A stretch of 64,000 bases of DNA from Leishmania mexicana MHOM/GT/2001/U1103 (lineage: Eukaryota > Euglenozoa > Kinetoplastea > Trypanosomatida > Trypanosomatidae), in contig NC_018338.1 in NCBI RefSeq assembly GCF_000234665.1, positions 722,084 through 786,083 of the forward strand. Reading direction: 5' to 3'. The notes below the pieces were generated by a model. That model had not been told where the DNA came from and searched no databases. It was given only the letters and a program-made list of their open reading frames with translations. Shown here piece after piece: positions 19,001 through 26,386 of the stretch. Every line of letters begins with the position of its first letter. Positions within the stretch are counted from its first letter, which is position 1. Both the position numbers and the translations under genes were made by a program.

Positions 19001-21265
19001 CATGGCGGGATGGCTGGCTTGCAGGTGCGCTTCCGGTATGTCACCGAGGATCGTGCCGTCACGCGCTTTCCAACGGCGCCCACGGCGGCGACTTCTACCG
19101 CGGTGATGTTCAAGAGTGCGACGTACCCGTCGTGCTGCATCGAGTTCAACGAGGTCACACATACAGACGTGGTGCACGCCTGCGAGGCCACGATTGGGCG
19201 GGCCATTGCCGCAGATGTGGCCCTGGTGCGGGTGCACCACACGAGGGACCGCTTCTTGCAAGTTGCGCGCCGGCTTCTCTCCGCGCCGAAGGGGGTTGCG
19301 GCGGTGTCGACTACGCTACCCCGATATGTAGATGTTTCCAAGGAGCGTGATCAAAACGCTGCAGCGCTCTTGTCGCCGTCATCACCCGGAGACGCGGAGG
19401 AGCTGAAGAAGAGCAGCTACACAAAGAGTGCCAGTGGGTTAGCCACGCCACCGCTGTCGCCGGAGTTGCTTCAGTTCAAGCTCGAGCTGGAGGGCACCAC
19501 GCTGGACGCAATGCCGGTGCAGGAGTTTGAGCGACTGCTGCTGGACGAGACGGCGGCGGCGATCGACGCAGTGGTATCGCCGTGGCCACGTGCCTCGTCC
19601 CCGTCGCGGAAATCGACGGCTGACGCAACGACCAAGGCGTACGATGCATTCCACTCCGCTTCGATTCTTAGCGCCGCGCTCGTGCGTCGGCTGCGGTCCG
19701 TCCTTGTGCTCTTCACCACACGTCGCGAGGCGATGGTTCGACTCAGCGGCGACAAGCTGATGCTGTGCTTCACTGCCGACGAGACCCCGTCCCGGAGCGA
19801 CATCGCCGCGGAAATCACGCGCACACTGGCGCAAGAGGAGTGCAACGTGTACCAGCGGCGGCTAGCAGAGGTTTACGATATGATGACGCAGCGGCTGACG
19901 GCGTACCTGCCGCAGGCAAAGCTCGTGGTGGACGTGGAGGCGATGCAGCGGCTAGCTGGTGACGATGCGCACATGCTCTCTGCGATGCGACTGTTGGTGC
20001 ATCAGCAGAGTGAGTGGGTACTGCAGCGACTCGTGGAGGGGGTGAGCATTGGGTGGGACACGGAGCTTGGCGCCGTGGTGCGGCGTCATGTACTGCAAGT
20101 GACGCTCACCTTGGACCCAGGCCTCTACGGCACCTGCTACCTATCTCCTCAGGGTGTTTTTGCGTACTACTGCCCCTTGCTGTGCCTGGAGCGGCAGCCG
20201 CCTGGTGCGCTGACGCCATCCTCTCTCCCCTCGTGGCAGCTGCTGAGTTCGCAACATATTGCGTCGCTGCTGCTCATGCAGCTAGCGGTTCGCGAACCGC
20301 AGGTGCTTCAGTTTGTGGATCGGAAGCGGAGCGTGGCGTGCTGGACCACCGCGCGCCGCATCCCGCGCCGCATCCTTCCTGGCGGTCCCGTCCTCATCGA
20401 GGTACAGGCTCGCAACTTGTTCAATCGGCCTTTGCGCCGTGGTGGGGAGCAGCTGTTGCTTATGGGCGAGGTGGAGAAGCTGCACGTCGAGGACGCCGGT
20501 AAGGGGCGGTACATGATTCGCTTTGACTCTTCCCAGCGGGCCGGCAACCATCGTCTCTTCATTCTCCTTCACGGGCAGCCCATCGCACAGTCACCAATGT
20601 GGTACACGGTGCGGCCCGGCGTGGTAGACCTCAACCGCACACGCGTGCGCGACACGTTTAACGCAGTAGTGATAGGTGTGCCCTTCACGGTGCTTCTGCA
20701 GCTCCGCGACGCCGCCGGCAATCGACTGCTCGCGGCTCCCAAGGGCTTGACGGTGGCGTGCGCGTCCCCTGCCTCAATGGTACAGCTGCAGACGTGGGGG
20801 TGGAAAGGGCCTGGCAGGGTCGCGGTGACGCTACGAGTGCTGCCCGCCGTGCCCACCAAGACGGCGCTGATCATCTCGCTCACGCTCACGTGCCAGTCGG
20901 CTGCCACTGGCTCTACTGCGGATGGCGCTGTCTGCACAGCTACGGTGCCTCTCCCGGCATACTCATGCGTCGATAGCAAAACTTACCAGCGTGTCTGCCG
21001 CGTGCGCCGCGGGCTCATTGCGGATAGCGGTTCACCTACCAGTCACCAGAACCTGTACGCGTATCCGGGAATGGCGCCGACACCCCGCATAGCGCCCCCG
21101 CAGCCATCAAGCCTCTACTTCCGCCAAGCGACGCGGCGTGCGGTACGCAAGAAGCTTGCGAAAGAAGCAGCCGTGCTCGGTGGCGCGCTGAGGTACCGCT
21201 ATCCGCGCAACGTCGCCATGAAACGGCTAGAGATGCGCACCAAGATAGTCGCAGTAAAGGGGTAA
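10076..21265 (+). CDS. Giant ankyrin-repeat protein with C-terminal filamin-type Ig-fold
   Basis: 3,729 residues, one uninterrupted frame of 11.2 kb. The first ATG is at 10076 (MEAPSDFTPV); the frame extends 28 codons upstream only through a GTG. Ankyrin repeats occur in clusters at about residues 290-590, 700-870, 1270-1300, 2040-2170, 2220-2250 and 2360-2420. They are recognisable by TPLHVA/TALQLAV/TALMLAAAHGH-type helices followed by a VVxxLL second helix. A short Gln-rich run falls near residue 2690. Residues about 3430-3513 match a filamin/ABP280 repeat: paired beta strands, then DAGKGRYMIRFD, a GNHRLFILLHG strand, and an SPMWYTVRPG ending. A second Ig-like sandwich may follow to about 3620. 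The C-terminus is very basic. Ankyrin and filamin domains both bind proteins, so a huge cytoskeletal or flagellar scaffold is the natural inference. No enzyme motif was seen. Confidence 0.9.
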   Translation: MEAPSDFTPVRAPILCLVCTATACGSQLIATINVTLDTTLAEVRSVLVSLATGGDGGPAAVKKPPTNVSAQQAQRIGSSPLHPFNFTETFSFVHCGGCRAYARAKEASLHLEDVLPRYPRFGVPPASLSAREGLSSSTAVLGTATSGGRRRVCPSSCTRWLPDAAPPLAVVAHPRRQKERRSHRRHQGVSHQAEEKGMSGLDASRMPRQKRYALAALFVTPGDHAEGGLRAERVVAERLQLQLPDPLRGLGAAVSGPGLFSPATLAANYGRPFRVEAWCSGVTRWNGNTEDLLGRTLLHEAAQVGNEAAVHFLVSQPYVAVDATERQSGCTALQLAVLGNHVGVVKVLLEEGGANPLISNRAGDTPLHVALERRRAVLVGLLCARLRALQVPPAALQEESMRNRIGYTPVELFHLYSPSLGDLCRDGASLLAVKSLVHHYFFSPDEVTARDAFSGQSVLHAAVAGAGLDVVRYVAEDLGLAERLSVPGGPYAELLCDYRRQTPLHVAATTGEPACVQYLLHKLPASCLTQPDVNGSTPLLAAMKARRWRVVELLLAQCPPGTLAAAVQDRNGLSALHFACSLGMTRVAAILLQHHSAVAAQRSVGARPPSSSSSTSSMVADVQWGPHWENIALVRHSALRGRLRELEEREIRCQAQRQQRSAAASGSLTSPSGRGYCPLAEDADPVTAVKAARQYPYGGARRGYTPLRCALLYAVRRGNGPATVPVDLLRLLCEYGALTAETADDTRDLLFYLLTHRSDAAAESLLAWVTERCAAAVAVLRCDNVLLCRFCALGDAIGVRWCVEKQLCDVQATTVNPLVACAAAGDAAAAAFLIECAGADVNAMAGHESALAVALREGHEEVAQVLILSRAALSSRDGSWTALQQATSSNLESVVRGLLGSRAIDPFHVSRVLLCTLQGLVYERSSRRRERSRLASYLARACDPLASEVHPTELLHLSAAVGCFGVTLALAERLQALPKTVWAELLATAPPPPPRPTTLIEPTLVPLTIKAPRLLPNRLTGRGGLYCPPKPFHRLVVPTVRRATVVTLLHRVKVRDVYSYAVEAGQIDLVRSLRYGLHLPPWPLRDVRGWTVTDYAMAHQSRSRASLVALFVAAGIAPATRHGRRMLHNSGDGALVAAVHYAQQQRWKTATASQCVAETASDGGAEERRAGEQAATTALELVADTLFCLVNASAEKRVSDGGTAIVRCVLDAFLETRYLSDFHRMPCAWLGRVVVACAAAGRLDVLRLLKEHYSVDLAQDWLSGASGSPLSVSGTQPTPLLMAVHHRHSDIVTYLLKAGCTVHERSCPSAAMAAHVPLRNIHASLISPLCLAAWKRDYVLLRLLLAASPPLRPEDTEEEAGRSVGDVLRGLVMSACPGMQREAEVALADCVRALATAGHPLRFAGTVRVAAAKGLVQVAQVLVECYGGAALLADLAVSLDGGDAEAGEDAEDVAKPRVRRQLTALAYFAADARLVPALRSLLVERMVDEYQLESWRLTTLAATVQALCRKGGRRGARVTAAAVDYALWRGCADGAVVLLALGLVGHGVAPAPRLPCGARSAVTPVSAPALSLCLHLFSVLRLWHKRCGQYKSYTVLHSAAELGYGDAVSALTAEMMGLHLPVVGSDGGGSALSYSNTRATVTAPSLYALAATHTDGWKWFPYFERVELVLDPRSLYIAARDIFALIFSGFGVSQAVDRVCRRAAQHKLLGDVFSVFDSTGTPAAASASLGDMRDSGALKSVADIGGAPATMHGCAVSMPFVSRQLQLRPAAFFLAGGTYVLTSMTSLTCAIAAGSLEWVQYIAVQGPSLVYHRATATRLTTAADRRATAKERHGRLQATMVAGNRPRSWNPRQGSTRRPRHRPHRCEARLDDGRSASAASVHIADDVCRMDALTLCMTMLAEAHLRRQGTAMAQTYEDILTHLISWPGATPRKETINLLAIAAASLRRWPLLMLIMQQADRLYAAGLMEDMDDHRQEQQRQSAPPRYLFPLLPEELPAVLAHVIGSTRHVMHVVARWAPKDILIEVARHCQRSDVEAAVDARGCTSVYHALHHRQPFALETFAALRVPMGQPCRMRQCQTPLMVAAARGRTAFVVALLKPHRVNQRDREGRTALMLAAAHGHRATVEALLASNADVSLGDSCGRTAVMLAAFGGYDDLAVQLVQNFCHAGDLMSAQTSVLHCAAVGGCWRTTAAALKLAVPPGAQLMGGGAEASALLALREDMDGHTPLHLAHAFGRARVLHELLQVLFNFCREGGTAQGLLARLSTHGGGAIEKRLLLCDSTLQRYGWLSGVLEVNAALEEKVRQGYEQSPAARGLKAGEVVYQPFAPPLRSAASLLLWCVQAGNTVGLRVLADYNVADDCGVLHVAAANGSLTVVKLLVELEISDPSIQDVRTGRYAFEWAALHENAECASFLLTHTVLDCAALLDSCMSASNDGAMGAEGAPQETNGGWTREGESGNAPRAGDSSSVASSAVSLLHVMAGHCSGQLLLQFVEQTLSTAARTYMVPSIRHGGASGEQSGAEVMSLALYRVLQRPAGPSRLTPLEYAIAVGDPAAVLHTVQVLQCLQQTADALKPALPSSVRFAPIDSRRSNTAGTVRWDDGEGIVSLQPSNQVATTRNGAVFVSKSFLNWVPTLSPAVRAILFDVLGMWEVASVAGFAPQRHVAQGSLTTPPTDGSANAYCEREPQQRQQQQQRGEDEAAAAAARKRSASALAGTQRVRFSDVRLLGIHMLQQDDYCAELLHDFFTPDHEREVLRLFLQDFPYKIRYEPDSYRQCSLSTQTQLLRWLGTSLVLSTYDVPPPSSVPTTSWAAAKEAEREKVATVDSIEIHVVPHRGEEFAELTGMALSHSFYLSTAQHALVIPDVMATLPRTLSTQREVWRAELAAVSARATRLLERQAHPVLQRSTVTVDWNLSTMLSDGTMSLSADLDRYGSVFVRVCDALRTFMDWVRGPLRSLLAEVDAADLATVVVGVRHGGMAGLQVRFRYVTEDRAVTRFPTAPTAATSTAVMFKSATYPSCCIEFNEVTHTDVVHACEATIGRAIAADVALVRVHHTRDRFLQVARRLLSAPKGVAAVSTTLPRYVDVSKERDQNAAALLSPSSPGDAEELKKSSYTKSASGLATPPLSPELLQFKLELEGTTLDAMPVQEFERLLLDETAAAIDAVVSPWPRASSPSRKSTADATTKAYDAFHSASILSAALVRRLRSVLVLFTTRREAMVRLSGDKLMLCFTADETPSRSDIAAEITRTLAQEECNVYQRRLAEVYDMMTQRLTAYLPQAKLVVDVEAMQRLAGDDAHMLSAMRLLVHQQSEWVLQRLVEGVSIGWDTELGAVVRRHVLQVTLTLDPGLYGTCYLSPQGVFAYYCPLLCLERQPPGALTPSSLPSWQLLSSQHIASLLLMQLAVREPQVLQFVDRKRSVACWTTARRIPRRILPGGPVLIEVQARNLFNRPLRRGGEQLLLMGEVEKLHVEDAGKGRYMIRFDSSQRAGNHRLFILLHGQPIAQSPMWYTVRPGVVDLNRTRVRDTFNAVVIGVPFTVLLQLRDAAGNRLLAAPKGLTVACASPASMVQLQTWGWKGPGRVAVTLRVLPAVPTKTALIISLTLTCQSAATGSTADGAVCTATVPLPAYSCVDSKTYQRVCRVRRGLIADSGSPTSHQNLYAYPGMAPTPRIAPPQPSSLYFRQATRRAVRKKLAKEAAVLGGALRYRYPRNVAMKRLEMRTKIVAVKG

Positions 21266-22237
21266 AGTGGTACAAGACCGCGCGAAAAAACTGTCTCCGA
21301 TTCCGGCAGCACGGCTGTCACGCCCACATCTACATGATGACTAGTGTGGTATAGGGGCTACACAAAGATAGCGGGAGGGACGGGGGGATGGCCGACAGCT
21401 CGGTGCAGCATCCGCGAGGAATCAAGGATTGCCTGAGCTGATTCGAGTCCGTGTCTCACCTGCATGTTTCCTGTCGACCCTGCCCTTGCCAGTATCACTC
21501 TGCGGGTCTTTCCATCTCTCTGCGTGTGCGTTTGTGTGTGTCAGTGCCATATTGAGGTCGGTGCCTGTGTCGGTTGAATGGGTGGCGTAGCGGAGAGACG
21601 TTACCATAGGCGCAATCTGCACACATCTGCGCATAATTGTAGACGAAGCGAACAACGAAGCGGCAGCTCATACTGGAGGGACAAGTCAGATGTCTTTGTA
21701 TGCGTCGGGCGATGGTGGTAATGGTGATGGCGGTGCGTGTGCCCGAGGCGTTGTTGTGTTTTTCTCCAAGGTGACTGCCATCCCCCTCCTGCCTCTCCTT
21801 CCACTCACTTGGGCGTGCGAATGGTGCTAAAGGCAGACACAACAGACACAAGCAAGCCCCTCTCCTCGCCTTCCAGCACTGAAACAAAAAATAAACAAAC
21901 AATCAGACCCATACATGGGCTGCCAATGCTCCGGTGGATACGCGCGCTCATCTCCATCCCCTCCCCTCCCTTTCCCCCTTTCTCTCTCTCACACACACAC
22001 ACGCTCATTTATGTCCCTCCGCGTGTGTGCGACGTCGGCGTGTGTTCTTCGCCGCCATTGGCTACACCCGAACACTCACGCACACGCCTGTGCTGGTGCG
22101 TGTCCCACACTGACTCTCTCCTTGCACCCGTGCCGCCGTTTCCTCGTCTGGCATATTCCACTTGTCTGCGACTCTGTTTGTGTGCACATTCATTGACAGT
22201 CACCACACACGCGCACACACAGCGAAAGCGGAACAAA
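21266..22237. other. Intergenic spacer and 5' UTR of eL32
   Basis: No coding signal before the eL32 ATG. An in-frame extension of the eL32 frame back to 21737 exists, but it encodes CA/TC microsatellite sequence. The spacer holds a T/C-rich plus CA block at 21955-22005 and the likely splice acceptor region at 22131-22222. Confidence 0.6.
22131..22222 (+). promoter_or_regulatory. Candidate spliced-leader acceptor of eL32
   Basis: The pyrimidine-rich stretch 22133-22197 is followed by AG at 22198-22199 and again at 22221-22222. These lie 39 and 16 bases before the ATG at 22238, giving the short 5' UTR expected of a ribosomal protein mRNA. Confidence 0.5.
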
Positions 22238-22639
22238 ATGGTCAAGCCAGTGGTCACAAAGTCCGTGGTGAAGAAGCGCACGAAGCGCTTCACCCGCCAT
22301 CGCCATGAGCTCTTCCCGCAGCTGAGCTCCAGCTGGCGCAAGCCGCGTGGTGAGGACTCCCCGGTCCGCCGCCGCTACAAGGGCCAGAAGGCAATGCCGA
22401 ACAAGGGTTACGGTAGCGACCGCGCCACCAAGTACATCACCCCGTCCGGCTTCAAGAGCTTCCCGATCCAAAACGTGCAGGACCTGTACATGCTCGTGAT
22501 GCAGAACCGCAAGTACGCTGGCGTCATCTCTCACACTGTCGGTGCCAGGTCTCGCAAGGCCATCGTCCGCAAAGCCCACGAGCTCGATGTCCGCCTAATT
22601 AACGGCGGTGCCAAGCTGCGCAAGCTGGAGAGCAACTAG
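22238..22639 (+). CDS. RPL32: 60S ribosomal protein L32 (eL32)
   Basis: 133 residues, the typical eL32 length, strongly basic. Landmarks are VKKRTKRFTRHRHE near the N-terminus, SWRKPRGEDSPVRRRYKGQ in the conserved rRNA-binding loop (about residues 44-62), PNKGYGSDRATKY, and a C-terminal half ending in GARSRKAIVRKAHELDVR followed by a short basic tail. eL32 is a structural protein of the large ribosomal subunit. The codon choice is heavily biased to C/G-ending codons (CGC, AAG, ATC), as expected for a highly expressed kinetoplastid gene. The ATG at 22238 has a purine-rich context (aacaaaATGg) and gives the exact family N-terminus. The longer frame upstream is rejected. Confidence 0.97.
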   Translation: MVKPVVTKSVVKKRTKRFTRHRHELFPQLSSSWRKPRGEDSPVRRRYKGQKAMPNKGYGSDRATKYITPSGFKSFPIQNVQDLYMLVMQNRKYAGVISHTVGARSRKAIVRKAHELDVRLINGGAKLRKLESN

Positions 22640-23958
22640 AAATCGATTGCGCAACGTGGCGCACGGTCTGTGTGCAACGTGCTTGAAGCGCACCCGCTTT
22701 GAGGGGACGTAGTTCGAGGCAAGAGCAAGATGGCGAAGTGAGGGGTGGAGGGGAGACGGGAGTACGGGGACGCAGTGAGGAACGTAGCGAAAAAGGGGGA
22801 GGAGGGAACCATATGCCACACGCGGCTGCGGCTGGACGGCACGCGCTTAGTGATGACGCGGAGAAGCGGGCAAGCGAGAAGTGGGAAGGGGAACACAGGA
22901 GGCGCACATCACGCTTATCGCATGCGTATGTATGTGTGCATGTGCTCCCCTCTTTCCCCCTCTGCACCTCCTTTTCCGCCCACCACCTCTGTCTGGCGCA
23001 TTGCACGGCGCACGCGTTGTCGAGTCGCGTCGACATCCACCTCCTTTCCTGTGCTCCCCTGGCACTATTCACACGTGCGCTCCGGCTTGTCTAATCCCTT
23101 CCCCTCAGCTCGTCACATCTGCGCTGCCCTTTGACGCCTCTCGCGCGCGCGGAGCTTTTTTATTTTCTCTTTTCATTTTTCTTTTCCTCCATACGAAAAC
23201 AAGCAGACAAGCCAGGCAACCAGCGCGCACAAGGACTGCAGAGGCGCTGCGCGTTGACATCGCGCCGGTGGCTGAGGGTACACGTCATACTGCGGTGCGC
23301 ACGGGACTCCGCTGCCTGGGAGATATCCCCTTGGGTATGCTCTTCTTGGGCGGAAGGGGAGGGGGTGGAAGGAGTGAGCTCTCTCGGAAGTCTTGGCGTG
23401 CTTGGTCGTGTGTGTCGCCGTCGATTCCACCCTCTGCCCTGCGCCCTCGCCATGGCACCTCTCCTCCCATCGCCTGCCGTGCAGAAGGGAGGAGCCCCCA
23501 CTCGCGAAGAAAACGAAAAAAAGGTTCATGAATCAAGAAGCCAGTGATGGCGACACGCGTTTCCGAGCTCGTCAACGCAACACTCTCGTCACTTTCCTGT
23601 CCGCCTCTCCTGCACCCACCCCGCCTCTCTTTCTCCTCACTGCAGCTTAGCCTTGGCTGGGAGACCAGCGACAACAAAGGTGTCTGCCCTGCGCTGCAGG
23701 TGGCTGATGGTGATGAAAGTCGCCGTGGTGGACTATCCTACAAGGGCCGCTGTTATACAAACGCGCACACACACAGCATAAAATACGTATACAGGTGTAG
23801 GTGTTTCCCAGCACATTTAGTTGCATTTTCCACCACACCACGAAGGAAGCGTGGCCACTATCCGTACCCCCTCTCTTCGCATTTCTCATCGCACAAGACA
23901 TCGCGCTGTTCGTATCAAGTCCCCGAAGCCGCGTTGACACCGCTCTGCAGCACCGCAG
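22640..23958. other. Intergenic spacer
   Basis: About 1.3 kb between eL32 and the SH3 gene. It has a purine-rich 3' UTR part (22720-22900) and then pyrimidine-rich blocks (22945-22985, 23150-23195, 23595-23640). Several ORFs cross it, but none shows domain content or coding bias. Confidence 0.6.
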
Positions 23959-25407
23959 ATGAACAGTTTACGGCGATCACGTAGAGAGGAGCGAGAGCAA
24001 ACACGCCAATCCAGCACCAGTCCAAGCGGGGCCGTCGAGGCAGTGCTTCGCTTTGCCGCCGCCGACGATAAGACCAACCGCGGCGCTGGCAGTCGTGCTA
24101 AGACTGACCGCGTCGCCAGCGAGCACAAGACTGAGCAGTGCATCGCACTAATAGACTACCACGCGCTCGACGACGACGAGATCAGCTTCAGGGCCGGCGA
24201 TGTGATCAACGTAACAGAGAAGGGGACTGCCTCTGGGTTCTGGGTGGGCTACGTGGCCACCCCGGTCTCTCCCGCGCTCGCTGCGGCCGAGCTCAGTGAC
24301 GCGCAGGAGAGTAGCTCTCTCTCGCACTCCCCCAGTGCCTCTCTGCAGTTGCCACAACCCCAGCAGCGCTGCACGCGCGGCCTCTTCCCGAACTGCCTCG
24401 TCACTTCCAACATGCGCCTCAAGCACTCTTTGTCACACTACGCCTTGCAGAATGTTGCGCTGTGCCTGTACGCATACCAGGCCACCAGCGATGGCGAAAT
24501 GTCGTTCGCCCACGGCGACGTGATCACGGCGGTGCGGCCCAGCTCTTCACCAGGGTGGTGGTACGGCGTCAAAAGCAGCGGGCCCGCGTGGGTGGCACCG
24601 GGCGCGGCTGCCCCAAACCGTTTTGTCGATCCGGCAGCCGCCACCGATTCCTCTGCGTCCCGCGCAGCCCGAAACACAAAGGCGACGATGGATGCAGCGC
24701 CGCAAGAGGGCACCACCGCTCCGGCTGGTGACGGAAAAGATGAGGCGCATCTTTTTCCTACAAACTTCGTGACGTGTGACGTAGTACAGGCCAATTTCAG
24801 CTTTGCCGGTCGCCAGCCGCACGAGCTGAGCTGTAAGGTCGGCGATATTATTCAGGTGCATCGCCGTTGGAACGATGGCTGGTGGGAAGGTTCCCTGCGC
24901 GGCCGCCGCGGCATCTTCCCGAGTAACTACACCATCCCTAATATCACCACAACAGCGCCCCCACTCTTTTGCGCGCGATGCCGCACCGTCTACGCGTCTA
25001 GCATCTTCTACTCGGCATGCGCCACATGCATGGCGGAGGAGCGGGTCGAGGATGCGATGATGCAGGCTGTGGAAGCGTACGTGCGCGGCGAGACAACAGA
25101 GCTCGACCTCTTCGCCAACGTCGATATCGACCTACACACGCCGTCAGAGGCATCCTCTGCCAAGGACGGTGAAGTCAGCGTTGACGGAGCCTTTAGGCAG
25201 TCTTCTCTTGCGGCTAACCACGACGACTCGCGCAGCTTGACACGAGGCCTCAGCACAGTCATCCCCAGCACCTGCAATGACGGAGGCACCTCTCGTCGGC
25301 CCCAGCGCCGGCGCGGCGATAGCAGACCGTCTGAGGCTCGCGCTTCGCTGCTCACGGAGAAGGACACGGCTGACTTGGCCTCCAACCGGGTGAAGCTGAT
25401 GGAGTGA
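23959..25407 (+). CDS. Triple SH3-domain protein with a C-terminal CxxC zinc-binding module
   Basis: 482 residues. Three SH3 folds are readable from their ALYDY-like start, acidic RT loop, Trp and PxNY end. SH3-1 is about residues 60-150 (ALIDYHALDDDEISFRAGDV, then GFWVGY, ending GLFPNCLV). SH3-2 is about 166-273 (CLYAYQATSDGEMSFAHGDV, PGWWYGV, ending LFPTNFV). SH3-3 is about 274-328 (compact, DGWWEGSLRGRRGIFPSNYT). SH3-1 and SH3-2 each carry a low-complexity insert (about 101-138 and 207-264) between the Trp strand and the PxNY strand. C338-x2-C341 and C354-x2-C357 form a probable zinc ribbon; the remaining C-terminal region is disordered. SH3 domains bind proline-rich partners, often in endocytosis or actin control, so this is likely an adaptor. 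No catalytic domain is present. The ATG at 23959 is the first in frame. Confidence 0.88.
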   Translation: MNSLRRSRREEREQTRQSSTSPSGAVEAVLRFAAADDKTNRGAGSRAKTDRVASEHKTEQCIALIDYHALDDDEISFRAGDVINVTEKGTASGFWVGYVATPVSPALAAAELSDAQESSSLSHSPSASLQLPQPQQRCTRGLFPNCLVTSNMRLKHSLSHYALQNVALCLYAYQATSDGEMSFAHGDVITAVRPSSSPGWWYGVKSSGPAWVAPGAAAPNRFVDPAAATDSSASRAARNTKATMDAAPQEGTTAPAGDGKDEAHLFPTNFVTCDVVQANFSFAGRQPHELSCKVGDIIQVHRRWNDGWWEGSLRGRRGIFPSNYTIPNITTTAPPLFCARCRTVYASSIFYSACATCMAEERVEDAMMQAVEAYVRGETTELDLFANVDIDLHTPSEASSAKDGEVSVDGAFRQSSLAANHDDSRSLTRGLSTVIPSTCNDGGTSRRPQRRRGDSRPSEARASLLTEKDTADLASNRVKLME

Positions 25408-26386
25408 CCCCTCCCCTCTCCATTCCCACGGCACACATTGCCTTTCTTTGTGTGTGTATGCGTGCTGTGGGGGGGGGGAGCTGAAGAATGGGCATCAGGG
25501 AAGAAGAGCGAGGGAGGGAGGGCGCGACATCGGCGACACGACGACACTTTTCGAATTCCGTCTTACTGAACCACTACCTCATCATCCAAAAACTTGAAGA
25601 AGTTGCACTGCAGGAGTTGGAGTGGGCCATCATTAGTAGTCAGGCAGGCGCGCCAGAGAAGAAGCGCGAGTGGCTATTTTTTTGAAGAGAGAAAGCGAGG
25701 AGAGTGGACGCGCCGCTTCCTTTGTCGTCATTTTCTTTCCTCTCCTTTGCTTGCGCCTCTCGTGTGGTTTCACTTCTACGTGCCACGTGTTGCGTGGCGC
25801 CTATCGTTCTTCTCCTTGCCCCCCACCTCCCCCTTCCCTGCTCTCTCAACTCCCCTCTCGCTTCTCCTGCGCTGCTTGATGTCGTGCGCCAGTTCAGAAC
25901 ATACGAAGCATCTCTTTTTTTCTTTCCCAACCCGCGTATGCCTGTCGTGCAGCGCAGTCGTACGCAGGGTTGTTACTCTTTACGCACGGCCGTGCTCGTC
26001 GCCTGAGGGCCACCGCCATCTGTCACACCTTTCGCCCTGACTAACAGGGCATAGCATACAAGGCACGCTGGCGCGTGACGCTCTGTAACGCGCATCCGCT
26101 GTGCATACATCGCCTTCGCTGCATTCTTCCTCTTCCTTATTTCCTTTTCCCTCTCGCTGTGCTCGGCTCGAATTGTGCGTGATTCTACTCGTCGTGAAAA
26201 CAGCATGAGTGAAGGTTCACATAGATCTACCTGAACGACCATAGACACCAGCAGCTCTTCGGCTGACCAACCGCGTGCATCGCCGCCTCTCTCCCTAGTA
26301 GCCTCGCCTTCGGCGCGGAAGGTTACCAACGAGGCGGAAAGCTGAACAGCCCCGATACGCTCCATCAAAACGAAGAAGGACGCGCC
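25408..26386. other. Intergenic spacer
   Basis: About 1 kb containing a G-run at 25470-25480, T/C-rich blocks (25720-25880, 26110-26155) and the short leader of the LisH/MINDY gene. No coding or RNA feature is supported. Confidence 0.6.

Noticed and set aside
21737..22237. In-frame extension upstream of eL32 (about 167 codons)
   Set aside because: It translates T/C and CA repeats, and the ribosomal protein family begins exactly at the ATG at 22238.
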